Source: Pseudonocardia asaccharolytica DSM 44247 = NBRC 16224 (lineage in GTDB: Bacteria > Actinomycetota > Actinomycetes > Mycobacteriales > Pseudonocardiaceae). Taken from it: 64,000 bases of DNA. The notes below the pieces were generated by a model. The model worked only from the letters and a program-made list of their open reading frames with translations, had not been told where the DNA came from and searched no databases. This document shows, piece by piece, positions 26,061 to 34,631 of this stretch. The position numbers and the translations under genes were made by a program. Position 1 is the stretch's first letter. Each line of letters begins with the position of its first letter. The stretch spans positions 1 to 64,000 of the forward strand of contig NZ_AUII01000006.1 of the NCBI RefSeq assembly GCF_000423625.1. Direction: 5' to 3'.

Positions 26061-27404
26061 GTGCCCGCCCCCCTTCGTGCCCGAGCCGACGCGTGTCCCG
26101 GCGTGTTCGCCGTGCACGACGCCGCCGACGGCGCGCTGGCGCGGATCCGGCTGCCCGGGGGGACTGTCGGCGCGGCCCAGCTGCGGGCCCTCGCCGCCTG
26201 TGCCGAGGATCTCGGTGACGGCGCGGTGCACCTCACCTCGCGCGGGAACCTGCAGCTGCGCGGCCTCGACCGGGACGACCCCGAGTTGGCCCGGCGGCTC
26301 ACCGCCGCCGGGCTGCTGCCCTCCCCCGCCCACGAGCGGGTCCGCAACGTCCTCGCCTCCCCGCTCAGCGGCATCCACGGCGGGCTGGCCGACGTGCGTG
26401 GCCGCGCCGCCGCGCTCGACACCGCCCTGTGCGCCCGGCCCGGGCTCACGGCGCTGCCCGGCCGGTTCCTGTTCGCCCTCGACGACGGCCGCGGCGATAT
26501 CGCCGCCGAGGAGCCCGACGTGTGCTGGCGCGCGTCCGGCCCGGTGGTGGGCGCGCTGTTGGTCGCCGGCACCGACACCGGGCTGGCGGTGCCGATCGCC
26601 GACGCGGTCGACGTGCTGCTGGCCGCCGCCGAGGCGTTCCTGCTGGTCCGCGGGCCCGGCGGGGACGGGGCGAGTCCGGCATGGCGGGCCCGGGAGATCC
26701 CCGACGCCGCCGCCCGGATCGCGGCCGCCCTTGGCGGGCCCGAGGCTCCGGTCGAACAGGGTCCCGTCCGCCGTGATCGGCTCTCCCATGACCCTGCCGG
26801 CCCCGATCCCGATCCCCATGATCGCCGTTTGGGCGGCGCCGACCGCGAGAATCGCGGCTGTCGGCTCCCAAACGGCGATCATGCTGACGGCGGGGCCGGA
26901 GGCGGCACGCACGACGGCGACGGGCTCGGGGGCACGGTCGGCCGGATCGGCACCGGGCCCGCGGTTGGCGTCGCCCCCCGTCTCGGCGAGCTGTCGGCCG
27001 CGGGGCTGCGGCTCCTGGCCGGGCTCGCCCCGACCTTGATCGTCACGCCGTGGCGCACGCTGGTCCTGCCCGACCCGGCCGCCGGGACCACGCCCGCACT
27101 GGCCGCGGCCGGGCTGATCGTCGAGCAGGGCGACCCGGCGCTCGGGGTGAGCGCCTGCGCCGGGCGGCCGGGGTGTGCGAAGGCGCTGGCCGACGTCCGC
27201 GCCGAGGCCCGAACACTGCTGGACACCGGCGCGCTGCCCGGCGGGTTGCGCGCCCACCTCGCCGGTTGCGAGCGGCGCTGCGGAGCCCCGCACGGGCCGC
27301 ACGCCGACGTCGTCGCGACCGCGGACGGCTACCGGGTCGACGGCACCCCGGTGCCGGTGGCCGCACTCGCCACCACCCTGCAACAGCTCGGAGGAGCACC
27401 GTGA
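26061..27404 (+). CDS. cobG: precorrin-3B synthase CobG
   Basis: Oxygen-dependent monooxygenase of the aerobic B12 pathway that converts precorrin-3A to precorrin-3B; related to sulfite/nitrite reductases. 447 residues. N-terminal ferredoxin-like half: [20 protein letters not shown] and [15 protein letters not shown]-terminal half carries the 4Fe-4S cysteines Cys366, Cys372, Cys403 and Cys407 (CAGRPGC and GCERRC). The stretch around residues 253-275 is encoded by a palindromic repeat element and reads as an Asp/His/Arg-rich insert unlike the family. GTG start at 26061. The stop overlaps the cobH GTG (GTGA), so the operon continues. Confidence 0.93.
   Translation: MPAPLRARADACPGVFAVHDAADGALARIRLPGGTVGAAQLRALAACAEDLGDGAVHLTSRGNLQLRGLDRDDPELARRLTAAGLLPSPAHERVRNVLASPLSGIHGGLADVRGRAAALDTALCARPGLTALPGRFLFALDDGRGDIAAEEPDVCWRASGPVVGALLVAGTDTGLAVPIADAVDVLLAAAEAFLLVRGPGGDGASPAWRAREIPDAAARIAAALGGPEAPVEQGPVRRDRLSHDPAGPDPDPHDRRLGGADRENRGCRLPNGDHADGGAGGGTHDGDGLGGTVGRIGTGPAVGVAPRLGELSAAGLRLLAGLAPTLIVTPWRTLVLPDPAAGTTPALAAAGLIVEQGDPALGVSACAGRPGCAKALADVRAEARTLLDTGALPGGLRAHLAGCERRCGAPHGPHADVVATADGYRVDGTPVPVAALATTLQQLGGAP
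26817..26883. repeat. 67-bp palindromic element lodged in cobG
   Basis: Perfect 17-bp outer arms: CATGATCGCCGTTTGGG at 26817-26833 and CCCAAACGGCGATCATG at 26867-26883. Inside are further nested complementary stretches (GCCGAC with GTCGGC; CCGCGA with TCGCGG). The same CCCAAACGG motif occurs twice in the intergenic repeat at 5545-5628. It lies fully inside the coding sequence between the two halves of CobG, and the frame stays open through it. Confidence 0.85.
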
Positions 27405-28027
27405 GCAGCACCTACATCCGGGACGGCGCGGAGATCTACCGACGGTCCTTCGCCACGATCCGCGCGGAGGCCGACCTGTCGCGGCTACCCTCCGACGTCG
27501 CCGACGTGGTCGTCCGGATGATCCACGCCTGCGGTCAGGTCGACCTCGTCGCCGACATCGGCCACTCCCCCGGCGTCGTGGCCGCCGCGCGCGCCGCGCT
27601 GCGCGGCGGCGCGCCGATCCTGTGCGACGCGATGATGGTCGCCTCCGGGGTCACCAGGGCCCGGCTGCCGCGCGCGAACGAGGTGCTCTGCCTGCTGCGA
27701 GACGAGCACGTCCCGGCGCTGGCCGAGCGGCTGGGGACCACGCGCACTGCCGCGGCCGTCGAGCTGTGGCGCGAGCATCTCGACGGGTCCGTGGTCGCCA
27801 TCGGCAACGCCCCCACCGCCCTGTTCCACCTGCTGGACATGATCGACGCCGGGGCGCCGCGACCGGCCGCGGTTCTCGGCATCCCGGTCGGGTTCATCGG
27901 TGCGGCGGAGTCCAAGCAGGCCCTCGCCGCGCGCACCGACCTCGAGCACCTCGTGGTCCACGGCCGTCGCGGCGGCTCGGCGATCACCGCGGCCGCACTC
28001 AACGCGCTGGCCAGCGAGCAGGAGTGA
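27401..28027 (+). CDS. cobH: precorrin-8X methylmutase CobH
   Basis: Moves the C-11 methyl group of precorrin-8X to C-12, giving hydrogenobyrinic acid. 208 residues, the usual size. Typical segments are [33 protein letters not shown] (the catalytic His lies in MIHACG), [30 protein letters not shown] and [18 protein letters not shown] start with GGAGGAG upstream overlaps the cobG stop codon. Followed after two bases by cobIJ. Confidence 0.96.
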   Translation: MSSTYIRDGAEIYRRSFATIRAEADLSRLPSDVADVVVRMIHACGQVDLVADIGHSPGVVAAARAALRGGAPILCDAMMVASGVTRARLPRANEVLCLLRDEHVPALAERLGTTRTAAAVELWREHLDGSVVAIGNAPTALFHLLDMIDAGAPRPAAVLGIPVGFIGAAESKQALAARTDLEHLVVHGRRGGSAITAAALNALASEQE

Positions 28028-28029
28028 CA

Positions 28030-29538
28030 ATGAGTTCCACGACGGGCACGCTCTACGGCGTCGGGCTCGGCCCCGGCGACCCCGAACTGATGACGATCAA
28101 GGCGGCCCGGCTGATCGCCGCCGCCGACATCATCGCCTACCACTCCGCCCGGCACGGCCGCTCGATCGCGCGGAGCATCGCCGAGCCGCACCTGCGGGGC
28201 GACCAGATCGAGGAGCCGCTGGTCTATCCGGTCACCACCGAGACCACCGACCATCCCGGCGGCTACCAGGGCGCGATGGACGAGTTCTACGCCGAGGCGG
28301 CCGGGCGGCTCGCCGCGCATCTCGACGCCGGCCGCGACGTCGTGCTGCTCGCCGAGGGCGACCCGCTCTTCTACGGCTCCTACATGCATATGCACAAGCG
28401 GCTCGCGCACCGCTACCGCGCCGAGGTCGTCCCCGGCGTCACCTCGATCAGCGCGGCCTCGGCCGCCCTGGGCGCGCCGCTGGTCGAACGCGACGAGATC
28501 CTCACCGTGCTCCCCGGCACGCTGCCCCGCGAGGAACTCGCCCGGCGGCTGTCCGAAACGGACTCGGCGGCGGTCATGAAGCTCGGCCGCACCTTCACCC
28601 GGGTGCGGGGCGCGTTCGTCGATGCGGGCCGCATCGACGAGGCCCACTACGTGGAACGCGCCACGATGGACGGCCAGCGCACCGCGCCGCTGGCCGACGT
28701 CGACCCGGCGTCGGTCCCCTACTTCGCCATCGCGCTGCTGCCCGGGAAGGTCGCCTCCGCGGTGCCCGAGCCTTCCCCTGCCCCGACCAGCGGCGCCGGT
28801 GAGGTCGTCGTGGTCGGCACCGGCCCGGCCGGGCGCGACTGGCTCACCCCGCAGGTTGCCGCCGCGCTCGCCGCAGCCGACGACCTCGTCGGCTACGGCC
28901 CCTACCTCGACCGGGTCCCGCCCAACCCGCGGCAGACCCGCCACCCCTCGGACAACCGGGTGGAGGCGCAGCGCGCCGCGCTCGCCCTCGACCTCGCCGC
29001 AGCCGGACGCTGCGTCGCGGTGGTCTCCGCCGGCGACCCGGGGGTTTTCGCGATGGCCAGCGCGGTGCTGGAGGTCGCCGCCGAGCCGACGTACCGCGAC
29101 GTCCCCGTCCGGATCCTGCCCGGTCTCACCGCGGCGCAGGCCGTCGCAGCCGCGGTCGGCGCCCCGCTCGGCCACGACTTCGCGATGATCTCCCTGTCGG
29201 ACCGGCTCAAGCCGTGGGACGTGGTCGCCGAGCGGCTCGTCGCGGCGGCGCGGGCCGATCTGGCCATCGCGATCTACAATCCGCGTTCGAACGCCCGGCC
29301 GTGGCAGGTCGGCGCCGCCCGCGACCTGCTGCTCGAACACCGCCGCGCCGACACCCCGGTCGTGCTCGGCCGCGACGTCGGCGGCAGCGGCGAACGGATC
29401 GTCGTCACCACGCTCGCCGACCTCGATCCCGAGCAGGTCGACATGCGCACGCTGCTGATCATCGGATCGTCGACCACCCGGATCATCGAGCGCGCCGGGC
29501 ACACCACGGTCTTCACCCCGCGGCACTACTCCCGCTGA
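28030..29538 (+). CDS. cobIJ: precorrin-2 C20- / precorrin-3B C17-methyltransferase fusion CobIJ
   Basis: Two tetrapyrrole methylase domains in one 502-residue protein, as in mycobacteria. Residues 1-245 are CobI (GVGLGPGDPELMTIKAARLI, LAEGDPLFYGSYMHMHKRL, VPGVTSISAASAALG), which methylates precorrin-2 at C-20. After a Pro-rich linker, residues about 255-502 are CobJ (VVVGTGPAGRDWLTPQVAAA, VSAGDPGVFAMASAVLE, IYNPRSNARPWQ, TLLIIGSSTTR), which methylates C-17 with ring contraction. Both use S-adenosylmethionine. Last gene of the cobG-H-IJ operon; its 3' end overlaps cobK antisense by 13 bases. Confidence 0.96.
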   Translation: MSSTTGTLYGVGLGPGDPELMTIKAARLIAAADIIAYHSARHGRSIARSIAEPHLRGDQIEEPLVYPVTTETTDHPGGYQGAMDEFYAEAAGRLAAHLDAGRDVVLLAEGDPLFYGSYMHMHKRLAHRYRAEVVPGVTSISAASAALGAPLVERDEILTVLPGTLPREELARRLSETDSAAVMKLGRTFTRVRGAFVDAGRIDEAHYVERATMDGQRTAPLADVDPASVPYFAIALLPGKVASAVPEPSPAPTSGAGEVVVVGTGPAGRDWLTPQVAAALAAADDLVGYGPYLDRVPPNPRQTRHPSDNRVEAQRAALALDLAAAGRCVAVVSAGDPGVFAMASAVLEVAAEPTYRDVPVRILPGLTAAQAVAAAVGAPLGHDFAMISLSDRLKPWDVVAERLVAAARADLAIAIYNPRSNARPWQVGAARDLLLEHRRADTPVVLGRDVGGSGERIVVTTLADLDPEQVDMRTLLIIGSSTTRIIERAGHTTVFTPRHYSR

Positions 29539-30293
29539 CCCGCATCCCCCCGCGACTCGCGGAGCCAGGTGAGGGCCTCGTCGACGGTGGGGACCGCGGT
29601 GACCCCGGCCGGAAGCGGCGGGCGCCGCTGCACGACCACCGGGATTCCGGCGTCGCGGGCGGCGGTGAGCTTGGCGGCCGTCATGATCCCCCCGCTGTCC
29701 TTGGTCACCAGCACGTCGATGCGGTGCTCGTGCAGCAGGGCGCGTTCGCCGTCGATGGAGAACGGGCCGCGGTCGAGCAGGACCTGCATCCGCGCCGGAG
29801 CCGGCGGCTGCGGCGGGTCGACCGACCGGACCAGGAACCACAGGTCGAGCTGCGCGAACGCCGCGAGGTCCTGGCGGCCCGTGGTCAGGAACACCCGGGA
29901 GCCGAGCGAGGGCAGCAGCGCCGCCGCCTCGGACAGCGAGTCGACCCAGCGCCATTCGTCACCGGGACCCGCGGTCCAGCCCGGGCGGCGCAGCACCCGC
30001 AGCGGCACCCCGGTCGCCGCACTCGCCGCCGCCGCGTTGGCCGTCATCCGGGACGCGAACGGGTGGGTGGCGTCGACGACCGCGTCGATTCCCTTGTCCC
30101 GCAGCCACTGCGCGAGCCCCTCGGCCCCGCCGAAGCCGCCGATCCGCACCGCGCCCGGTGGCAGCGACGGGGCGCGCACCCGCCCGGCGAGCGACGAGAC
30201 GACCTCCATTCCCGGGGCGTCGACGAGCGCGGCGGCCAACCGGCGTGCCTCGGAGGTCCCGCCGAGGATCAGCAACCGGATCAGGATCGGCAC
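29526..30293 (-). CDS. cobK: precorrin-6A reductase CobK
   Basis: NADPH-dependent reductase converting precorrin-6A to precorrin-6B. 255 residues: nucleotide-binding start LILGGTSEARRLAAALVD, then VDATHPFASRMTANAAAA (a family hallmark), LRVLRRPGW, FLTTGRQDLAAF and VTKDSGGIMTAAKLTAARDA. GTG start at 30293 overlaps the cobM stop by 13 bases. It is the third gene of the cobL-cobM-cobK operon, which converges on cobG-H-IJ. The tail ESRGDAGQRE contains the CGCGACTCGCG motif also found in the cobN repeat. Confidence 0.95.
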   Translation of the reverse strand: MPILIRLLILGGTSEARRLAAALVDAPGMEVVSSLAGRVRAPSLPPGAVRIGGFGGAEGLAQWLRDKGIDAVVDATHPFASRMTANAAAASAATGVPLRVLRRPGWTAGPGDEWRWVDSLSEAAALLPSLGSRVFLTTGRQDLAAFAQLDLWFLVRSVDPPQPPAPARMQVLLDRGPFSIDGERALLHEHRIDVLVTKDSGGIMTAAKLTAARDAGIPVVVQRRPPLPAGVTAVPTVDEALTWLRESRGDAGQRE

Positions 30294-31024
30294 CTCGCCT
30301 CGGAGTAGAGGTGGCTGTCGGGGAACTGCTCGGCGGCCAGCGCCGGCCCGATGATGATCACCGCGGTGCGCTGGATCCCGGTCCGCTGCACCGCGCCGGC
30401 GATCTCGTCGAGCCGTCCGCGCAGCACCACCTCGTGCTCACGGCTGGCATGGGCGACCACCGCCGCCGGGCAGTCCGGCCCGTAGCTGCCCACCAGCTCC
30501 TTGACCAGCTCGTCGATCCGGTGCACCGCCAGGTGCAGCACCAGCGTTCCCCCGGCGGAGCCGAGCGCGGCGAGGCTCTCCCCCTCCGGCATCGGGGTCG
30601 CTCGGGCCGCGATTCGGGTCAGCGTCACCGTCTGCGCGACGGTCGGGACCGTCAGCTCCCGGCGCAGCGCCGCCGCGGCGGCCGCGTAGGCGGGAACGCC
30701 GGGGCACACGTCATAGGGCACCCCGGCCGCGTCCAGTCGACGCATCTGCTCGGCCATCGCCGAGAACACCGACGGGTCCCCGGACACCAGCCGCGCCACG
30801 TCCAGCCCGTGCTCGTGCGCCCGGACCATCTCCTCGACGATCTCGGTCAGCGTCATCAGCGCGGTGTCGACCTTGCGGGCGTCCGGCGGACAGAACTCGA
30901 GCATCTCCGGCGGCACCAGGCTGCCCGCGTACAGGCACACCGGTGACGCGGCGAGCAGTCCCCGGCCGCGGATCGTCAGCAGGTCGGACGCGCCCGGCCC
31001 GGCACCGATGAAGTGAATGGTCAT
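30281..31024 (-). CDS. cobM: precorrin-4 C11-methyltransferase CobM
   Basis: S-adenosylmethionine-dependent tetrapyrrole methylase acting at C-11. 247 residues: IHFIGAGPGASDLLTIRGRG, VCLYAGSLVPPEML, RLVSGDPSVFSAMAEQMRRL, YDVCPGVPAYAAAAAALRRE and VTLTRIAARATPMPEGE are all typical CobM/CbiF motifs. The ATG at 31024 forms an ATGA overlap with the cobL stop. The extra 15 residues of a longer frame from 31069 lie within cobL and are rejected. Confidence 0.96.
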   Translation of the reverse strand: MTIHFIGAGPGASDLLTIRGRGLLAASPVCLYAGSLVPPEMLEFCPPDARKVDTALMTLTEIVEEMVRAHEHGLDVARLVSGDPSVFSAMAEQMRRLDAAGVPYDVCPGVPAYAAAAAALRRELTVPTVAQTVTLTRIAARATPMPEGESLAALGSAGGTLVLHLAVHRIDELVKELVGSYGPDCPAAVVAHASREHEVVLRGRLDEIAGAVQRTGIQRTAVIIIGPALAAEQFPDSHLYSEARCRS

Positions 31025-32235
31025 GGCTTCTCCACGCTCCAGATCGTCACCGGCATCGCCGGGCGCCAACCGGTGAACCCGCCGACCGGCGCCGCCCGCT
31101 GCACGGCCACCCGCACCAGCGACCCGCCGAACCGGGCGTGCCCGGCAGCGAGCACCCCCTCGGCCTCCAGCGTCACGGCGTTGGCCACCAGTCGCCCGCC
31201 GGATCCGAGCGCCTCCCAGCAGGCGTCCAGCACGCCGTCGCGGGTCACCCCGCCGCCGATGAACACCGTGTCCGGGTCCGGCAGCCCGGCCAGCGCGGCC
31301 GGGGCCCGGCCGGTCACCACCTGAAGCCCGGGGACGCCGAGCGCCGCGGCGTTACGGGTGACCGCCGCGGCGCGCTCGGGGTGCGACTCCACCGCGACGG
31401 CCCGGCAGGACCGATGGGCGCGCATCCACTCGATCGCGATGCTGCCCGCCCCGGCGCCGACGTCCCACAGCAGCAGGCCGGGTCGCGGGGCCAGCTGGGC
31501 CAGGGTCACCGCCCGCACCTCGCGCTTGGTGAGCTGGCCGTCGTGCTCGTAGGCCTCGTCGGGCAGCCCGGGGACCTCGCCGAGCAGTCGCGCCCCCGCC
31601 TCGGCCGCACAGGACACCGCGACCACGTTGAGCGCGTCGCCGGGCGGGTGGTCCCAGTCGCGGGCGGTCCCGTCGAGCCGCCGCTCCTCCGGGCCGCCCA
31701 GCTGCTCCAGCACGGTCATCGCGCTCGGCCCGTACCCGTCGCCGGCCAGCAGCGCGGCCAGCTGCTTCGGCGAGTCGGCACCGGCGGACAGCACCAGCAC
31801 CCGGCGGCCCGGGGCCAGCACCCGGCGGACCGCGGCGAGCGGACGGCCGACGACGCTCACCGTCTCGACGTCGTCGGCGGCCCAGCCCAGCCGCGCGCAG
31901 GCCAGCGCCGCCGACGAGGGCACCGGCAGGACGCGCAGCCGCTGCGGGCCCAGCACCCGCGCCAGCGTGGCGCCCAGCCCGAAGAACATCGGGTCGCCGC
32001 TGGCCAGCGCGCACACCCTCCGGTCCCGCAGGCTCTCGAACAGCGCGGGCAGCGCGGGCACCATCGGCGACGGCCACGCCACCCGTTCCGCACCCACCTG
32101 CGCGGGCAGGAGCGCGAGCTGGCGCGGGGCACCCAGCACGACCTGCGCCGCGCACACCGCCTCCCGCGCCGCTCCGGACAGCCCGTTCCACCCATCGGCT
32201 CCGATGCCGACGACCGTCACCGGAGTCTCCGCCAC
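31021..32235 (-). CDS. cobL: precorrin-6Y C5,15-methyltransferase (decarboxylating) CobL
   Basis: Bifunctional enzyme that methylates C-5 and C-15 and decarboxylates the C-12 acetate. 404 residues in two parts. The N-terminal CbiE-like methylase runs about 1-200 (VTVVGIGADGWNGLS, LASGDPMFFGLGATLAR). The C-terminal CbiT-like Rossmann methyltransferase runs about 205-404 (LTKREVRAVTLAQL, LLLWDVGAGAGSIAIEWMR, VFIGGGVTRDGVL). First gene of the operon; the GTG at 32235 has AGAGG five bases upstream. It stands divergent from the HAD phosphatase gene across about 117 bases. No second cobalamin riboswitch is visible there. Confidence 0.95.
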   Translation of the reverse strand: MAETPVTVVGIGADGWNGLSGAAREAVCAAQVVLGAPRQLALLPAQVGAERVAWPSPMVPALPALFESLRDRRVCALASGDPMFFGLGATLARVLGPQRLRVLPVPSSAALACARLGWAADDVETVSVVGRPLAAVRRVLAPGRRVLVLSAGADSPKQLAALLAGDGYGPSAMTVLEQLGGPEERRLDGTARDWDHPPGDALNVVAVSCAAEAGARLLGEVPGLPDEAYEHDGQLTKREVRAVTLAQLAPRPGLLLWDVGAGAGSIAIEWMRAHRSCRAVAVESHPERAAAVTRNAAALGVPGLQVVTGRAPAALAGLPDPDTVFIGGGVTRDGVLDACWEALGSGGRLVANAVTLEAEGVLAAGHARFGGSLVRVAVQRAAPVGGFTGWRPAMPVTIWSVEKP

Positions 32236-32352
32236 CACTGCCCCTCTCGTCACGACCGGACTGCACGCTAACCCGGCGGCGGGCGGTTTCGGCGATGAGC
32301 CCCGCCACTGATGAGCCCGCCACGGGCGCCGGAGGCTGCGACGATCGCGGCC

Positions 32353-33021
32353 ATGAACCGACCCACCGTCGTCGTCTTCGACGTCAACGAGACCCTGTCC
32401 GACCTCGCGCCGCTGGCCGACCGCTTCACCGACGTGGGCGCGCCGGCGCAGCTGGCGCCGCTGTGGTTCACCTCGGTGCTGCGGGAGGGACTCGGGCTCG
32501 CCGCCTGCGGCGACATCCAGACCTTCGCGACGATCGGCCGGGAGGTCGGCCGGGTGCTGCTGGCCGGCGTGGCGCTCGACCGGGACGTCGACGCCGCCGT
32601 GGACCACTTGTTGGCCGGTTTCCTCGCGCTGCCGGTGTATCCCGACGTTACCGAGGGGGTCCGCGCGCTGCGCGCCGCGGGGTACCGGCTGGTGACACTC
32701 AGCAACGGCGCGGCGGACGTCGCGGAGCGGCTGCTGGGCCGCGCCGGGCTGCGCGGCGAGTTCGAGCACCTGCTGTCGGTGGAGGACGCCGGGGTGTGGA
32801 AGCCGGCGCGGGCGCCCTACGCGTACGCCGCGCGGGTGTGCGGAACCGAGCCGGCGGACATGGTCATGGTCGCGGTGCATCCCTGGGATCTGCACGGCGC
32901 CGCCAGGGCGGGTCTGCGCACCGCCTGGATCAACCGGACCGGCGCGCCGTACCCGGGTCATGTGCAACCGCCGACCCACACCGTGCGGGTGCTTCCCGAA
33001 CTGGTGAATCTGCTGGGCTGA
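32353..33021 (+). CDS. HAD-superfamily hydrolase, haloacid dehalogenase type II-like
   Basis: A 222-residue cytoplasmic hydrolase. Motif I is VVFDVNETLSD with the nucleophile Asp10, where the second Asp of phosphatases is replaced by Asn as in L-2-haloacid dehalogenases. Motif II is LVTLSNGA, and the Lys motif is VWKPARAPY. The C-terminal motif is MVAVHPWDLHGAARAGLRTAW, with the dehalogenase-like H.WD. ATG at 32353 is chosen because the protein family begins just before the motif I strand. True substrate unknown. It is divergent from cobL and not evidently linked to B12. Confidence 0.85.
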   Translation: MNRPTVVVFDVNETLSDLAPLADRFTDVGAPAQLAPLWFTSVLREGLGLAACGDIQTFATIGREVGRVLLAGVALDRDVDAAVDHLLAGFLALPVYPDVTEGVRALRAAGYRLVTLSNGAADVAERLLGRAGLRGEFEHLLSVEDAGVWKPARAPYAYAARVCGTEPADMVMVAVHPWDLHGAARAGLRTAWINRTGAPYPGHVQPPTHTVRVLPELVNLLG

Positions 33022-33073
33022 ACCAAGCCTCGGCAACGAAGCAGGCGGACCTCCCACGGCCCGGCACCGCGGC

Positions 33074-33841
33074 TCACCGGGTCGTGGGCACGGGGTCGGT
33101 CCGTCCAGGCCCGCGCAGCGCGTCGAGCAGTTCCGCCTCGACGGCGTGCAGCCGCGGCCAGCCGACCATCCCGGCCTCGCGGGGGCGCGGCAGTCCCACC
33201 TCGACCTCGCGGCACACCCTCGCCGGACGCGGGCCCAGCACCACGACCCGATCGGAGAGGAACACCGCCTCTCGGATGTCGTGGGTGATCAGCAGCACCG
33301 TCCAGCCGTAGCGGGCCCGCACCTTCTCCAGCCACTCCTGCATCCCGGTGCGGGTCAACGAGTCCAGCGCGCCGAAGGGCTCGTCGAGCAACAGCACCTC
33401 ACGGTCCTGCACGACCGTGCGCAGCAGCGCCGCGCGCTGGCGCATCCCACCGGAGAGCTGGCTCGGCCGCGCCCGCTCGAACCCGGCGAGCCCGAACGGC
33501 TCGAACAGCGCCTGCGCCTTCGCCCTGGCGGCGCGCCGCCGCATCCCGGCGACCTCGAGGCCGAGCGCCGCGTTGTCCAGCACCGTGCGCCACGGAAACA
33601 GCAGATCCTTCTGCGGCATGTAGCCGAACGCGGACCCGCCGGCGGGCGCGCCGTCGACGAGCACCCGGCCGGAGTCCGGCGCGACCAGCCCGGCCAGCAC
33701 GTTGAACAGGGTGCTCTTGCCGCAGCCGCTCGGCCCGATGATCGAGACGAACTCGCCGGGCGCCGCCCGCAGCGACACGTCGGACAGCACCGGCAGCGTC
33801 CCGAAGGTCTTGCCCAGATGTTCGACACGGATCTCACGCAC
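33074..33841 (-). CDS. thiZ: ABC transporter ATPase, thiamine-precursor type
   Basis: 255 residues of the nitrate/taurine/HMP importer ATPase group. Walker A GPSGCGKST, Q-loop FGYMPQKDLLFPWRT, signature LSGGMRQRAALLRTV, Walker B VLLLDEPFGALD, switch LLITHDIREAV. GTG start overlaps the permease stop by eight bases, so it is the last gene of a three-gene operon led by a thiY-like receptor and a TPP riboswitch. The gene name is assigned by that context; the sequence alone would allow other substrates. Confidence 0.82.
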   Translation of the reverse strand: MREIRVEHLGKTFGTLPVLSDVSLRAAPGEFVSIIGPSGCGKSTLFNVLAGLVAPDSGRVLVDGAPAGGSAFGYMPQKDLLFPWRTVLDNAALGLEVAGMRRRAARAKAQALFEPFGLAGFERARPSQLSGGMRQRAALLRTVVQDREVLLLDEPFGALDSLTRTGMQEWLEKVRARYGWTVLLITHDIREAVFLSDRVVVLGPRPARVCREVEVGLPRPREAGMVGWPRLHAVEAELLDALRGPGRTDPVPTTR

Positions 33842-34631
33842 GTCGCCGCTCCTGGGCGTACCAGGGGATGACGAGCCGCTGGACCAGGTAGGTCAGTGCG
33901 AACAGGGCGACGCTGAGCAGCGCGGTGACCACCACCGCGGCGAGCACCAGGTCGGTGCGGAAGGAGTTCTTCTGCTGGTTCATGAAGATTCCCAGCCCGG
34001 CGCTGGCGCCCACGTACTCGGCGAAGATCGCACCGGTGACGGCGTAGGTGATCCCGATCCGCAGCGCGGTGAAGAAGTACGGCATCGCCCCGGGCAGCCG
34101 CACGTAGCGGAACTCCTTCCAGCGTCCGGCACCCATGCTGCGCAACAGGTTCGAGGCCTCCGGGTCGGTCGAGGCGAATCCCTCGATGAGCCCGACCGCG
34201 ATCGGGAAGAACGTCACCAGCGCGATGACCACGACCTTGGGCAGCAGCCCGAACCCGAACCAGATGATCAGCAGCGGGGCGATGGCGATGATCGGCAGCG
34301 TCTGCGACGCCACCAGCAGCGGAACCAGCGCGCGGCGCAGCCACGGCGAGAAGTCCACCAGGATCGCCAGCGCCCAGCCCATCACCAGCGACACCCCGAA
34401 GCCGACACCGGTCACCTTCAGCGTCGGGACCGTGTTGGCCCAGATCACGTCGCGGGACGCCCAGCCCTGTTCGACCACGCGGCTCGGCGAGGGCAGCACC
34501 TGCGGCGCGATGCCGCTCGCCGTGACGTACCACTGCCAGCCCACCAGCAGCACGCCGACGACGACCAGCGGCGGCAACGCGCGTCGCAGCCCCCTGGTCA
34601 GGGTGCCGCCAGATACTCGTCGGTGAACCAT
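33834..34631 (-). CDS. thiX: ABC transporter permease, thiamine-precursor type
   Basis: A 265-residue inner-membrane permease with about six helices. The EAA-type cytoplasmic loop is recognisable in EASNLLRSMGAGRWKEFRYV, with RLPGAMPYFFTALRIGITYA after it. LPIIAIAPLLIIWFGFG is the usual motif of SsuC/TauC/ThiX permeases. The ATG at 34631 overlaps the upstream receptor gene by 34 bases. No better start lies between there and the stop of that gene, so coupled translation is likely. Confidence 0.82.
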   Translation of the reverse strand: MVHRRVSGGTLTRGLRRALPPLVVVGVLLVGWQWYVTASGIAPQVLPSPSRVVEQGWASRDVIWANTVPTLKVTGVGFGVSLVMGWALAILVDFSPWLRRALVPLLVASQTLPIIAIAPLLIIWFGFGLLPKVVVIALVTFFPIAVGLIEGFASTDPEASNLLRSMGAGRWKEFRYVRLPGAMPYFFTALRIGITYAVTGAIFAEYVGASAGLGIFMNQQKNSFRTDLVLAAVVVTALLSVALFALTYLVQRLVIPWYAQERRRA

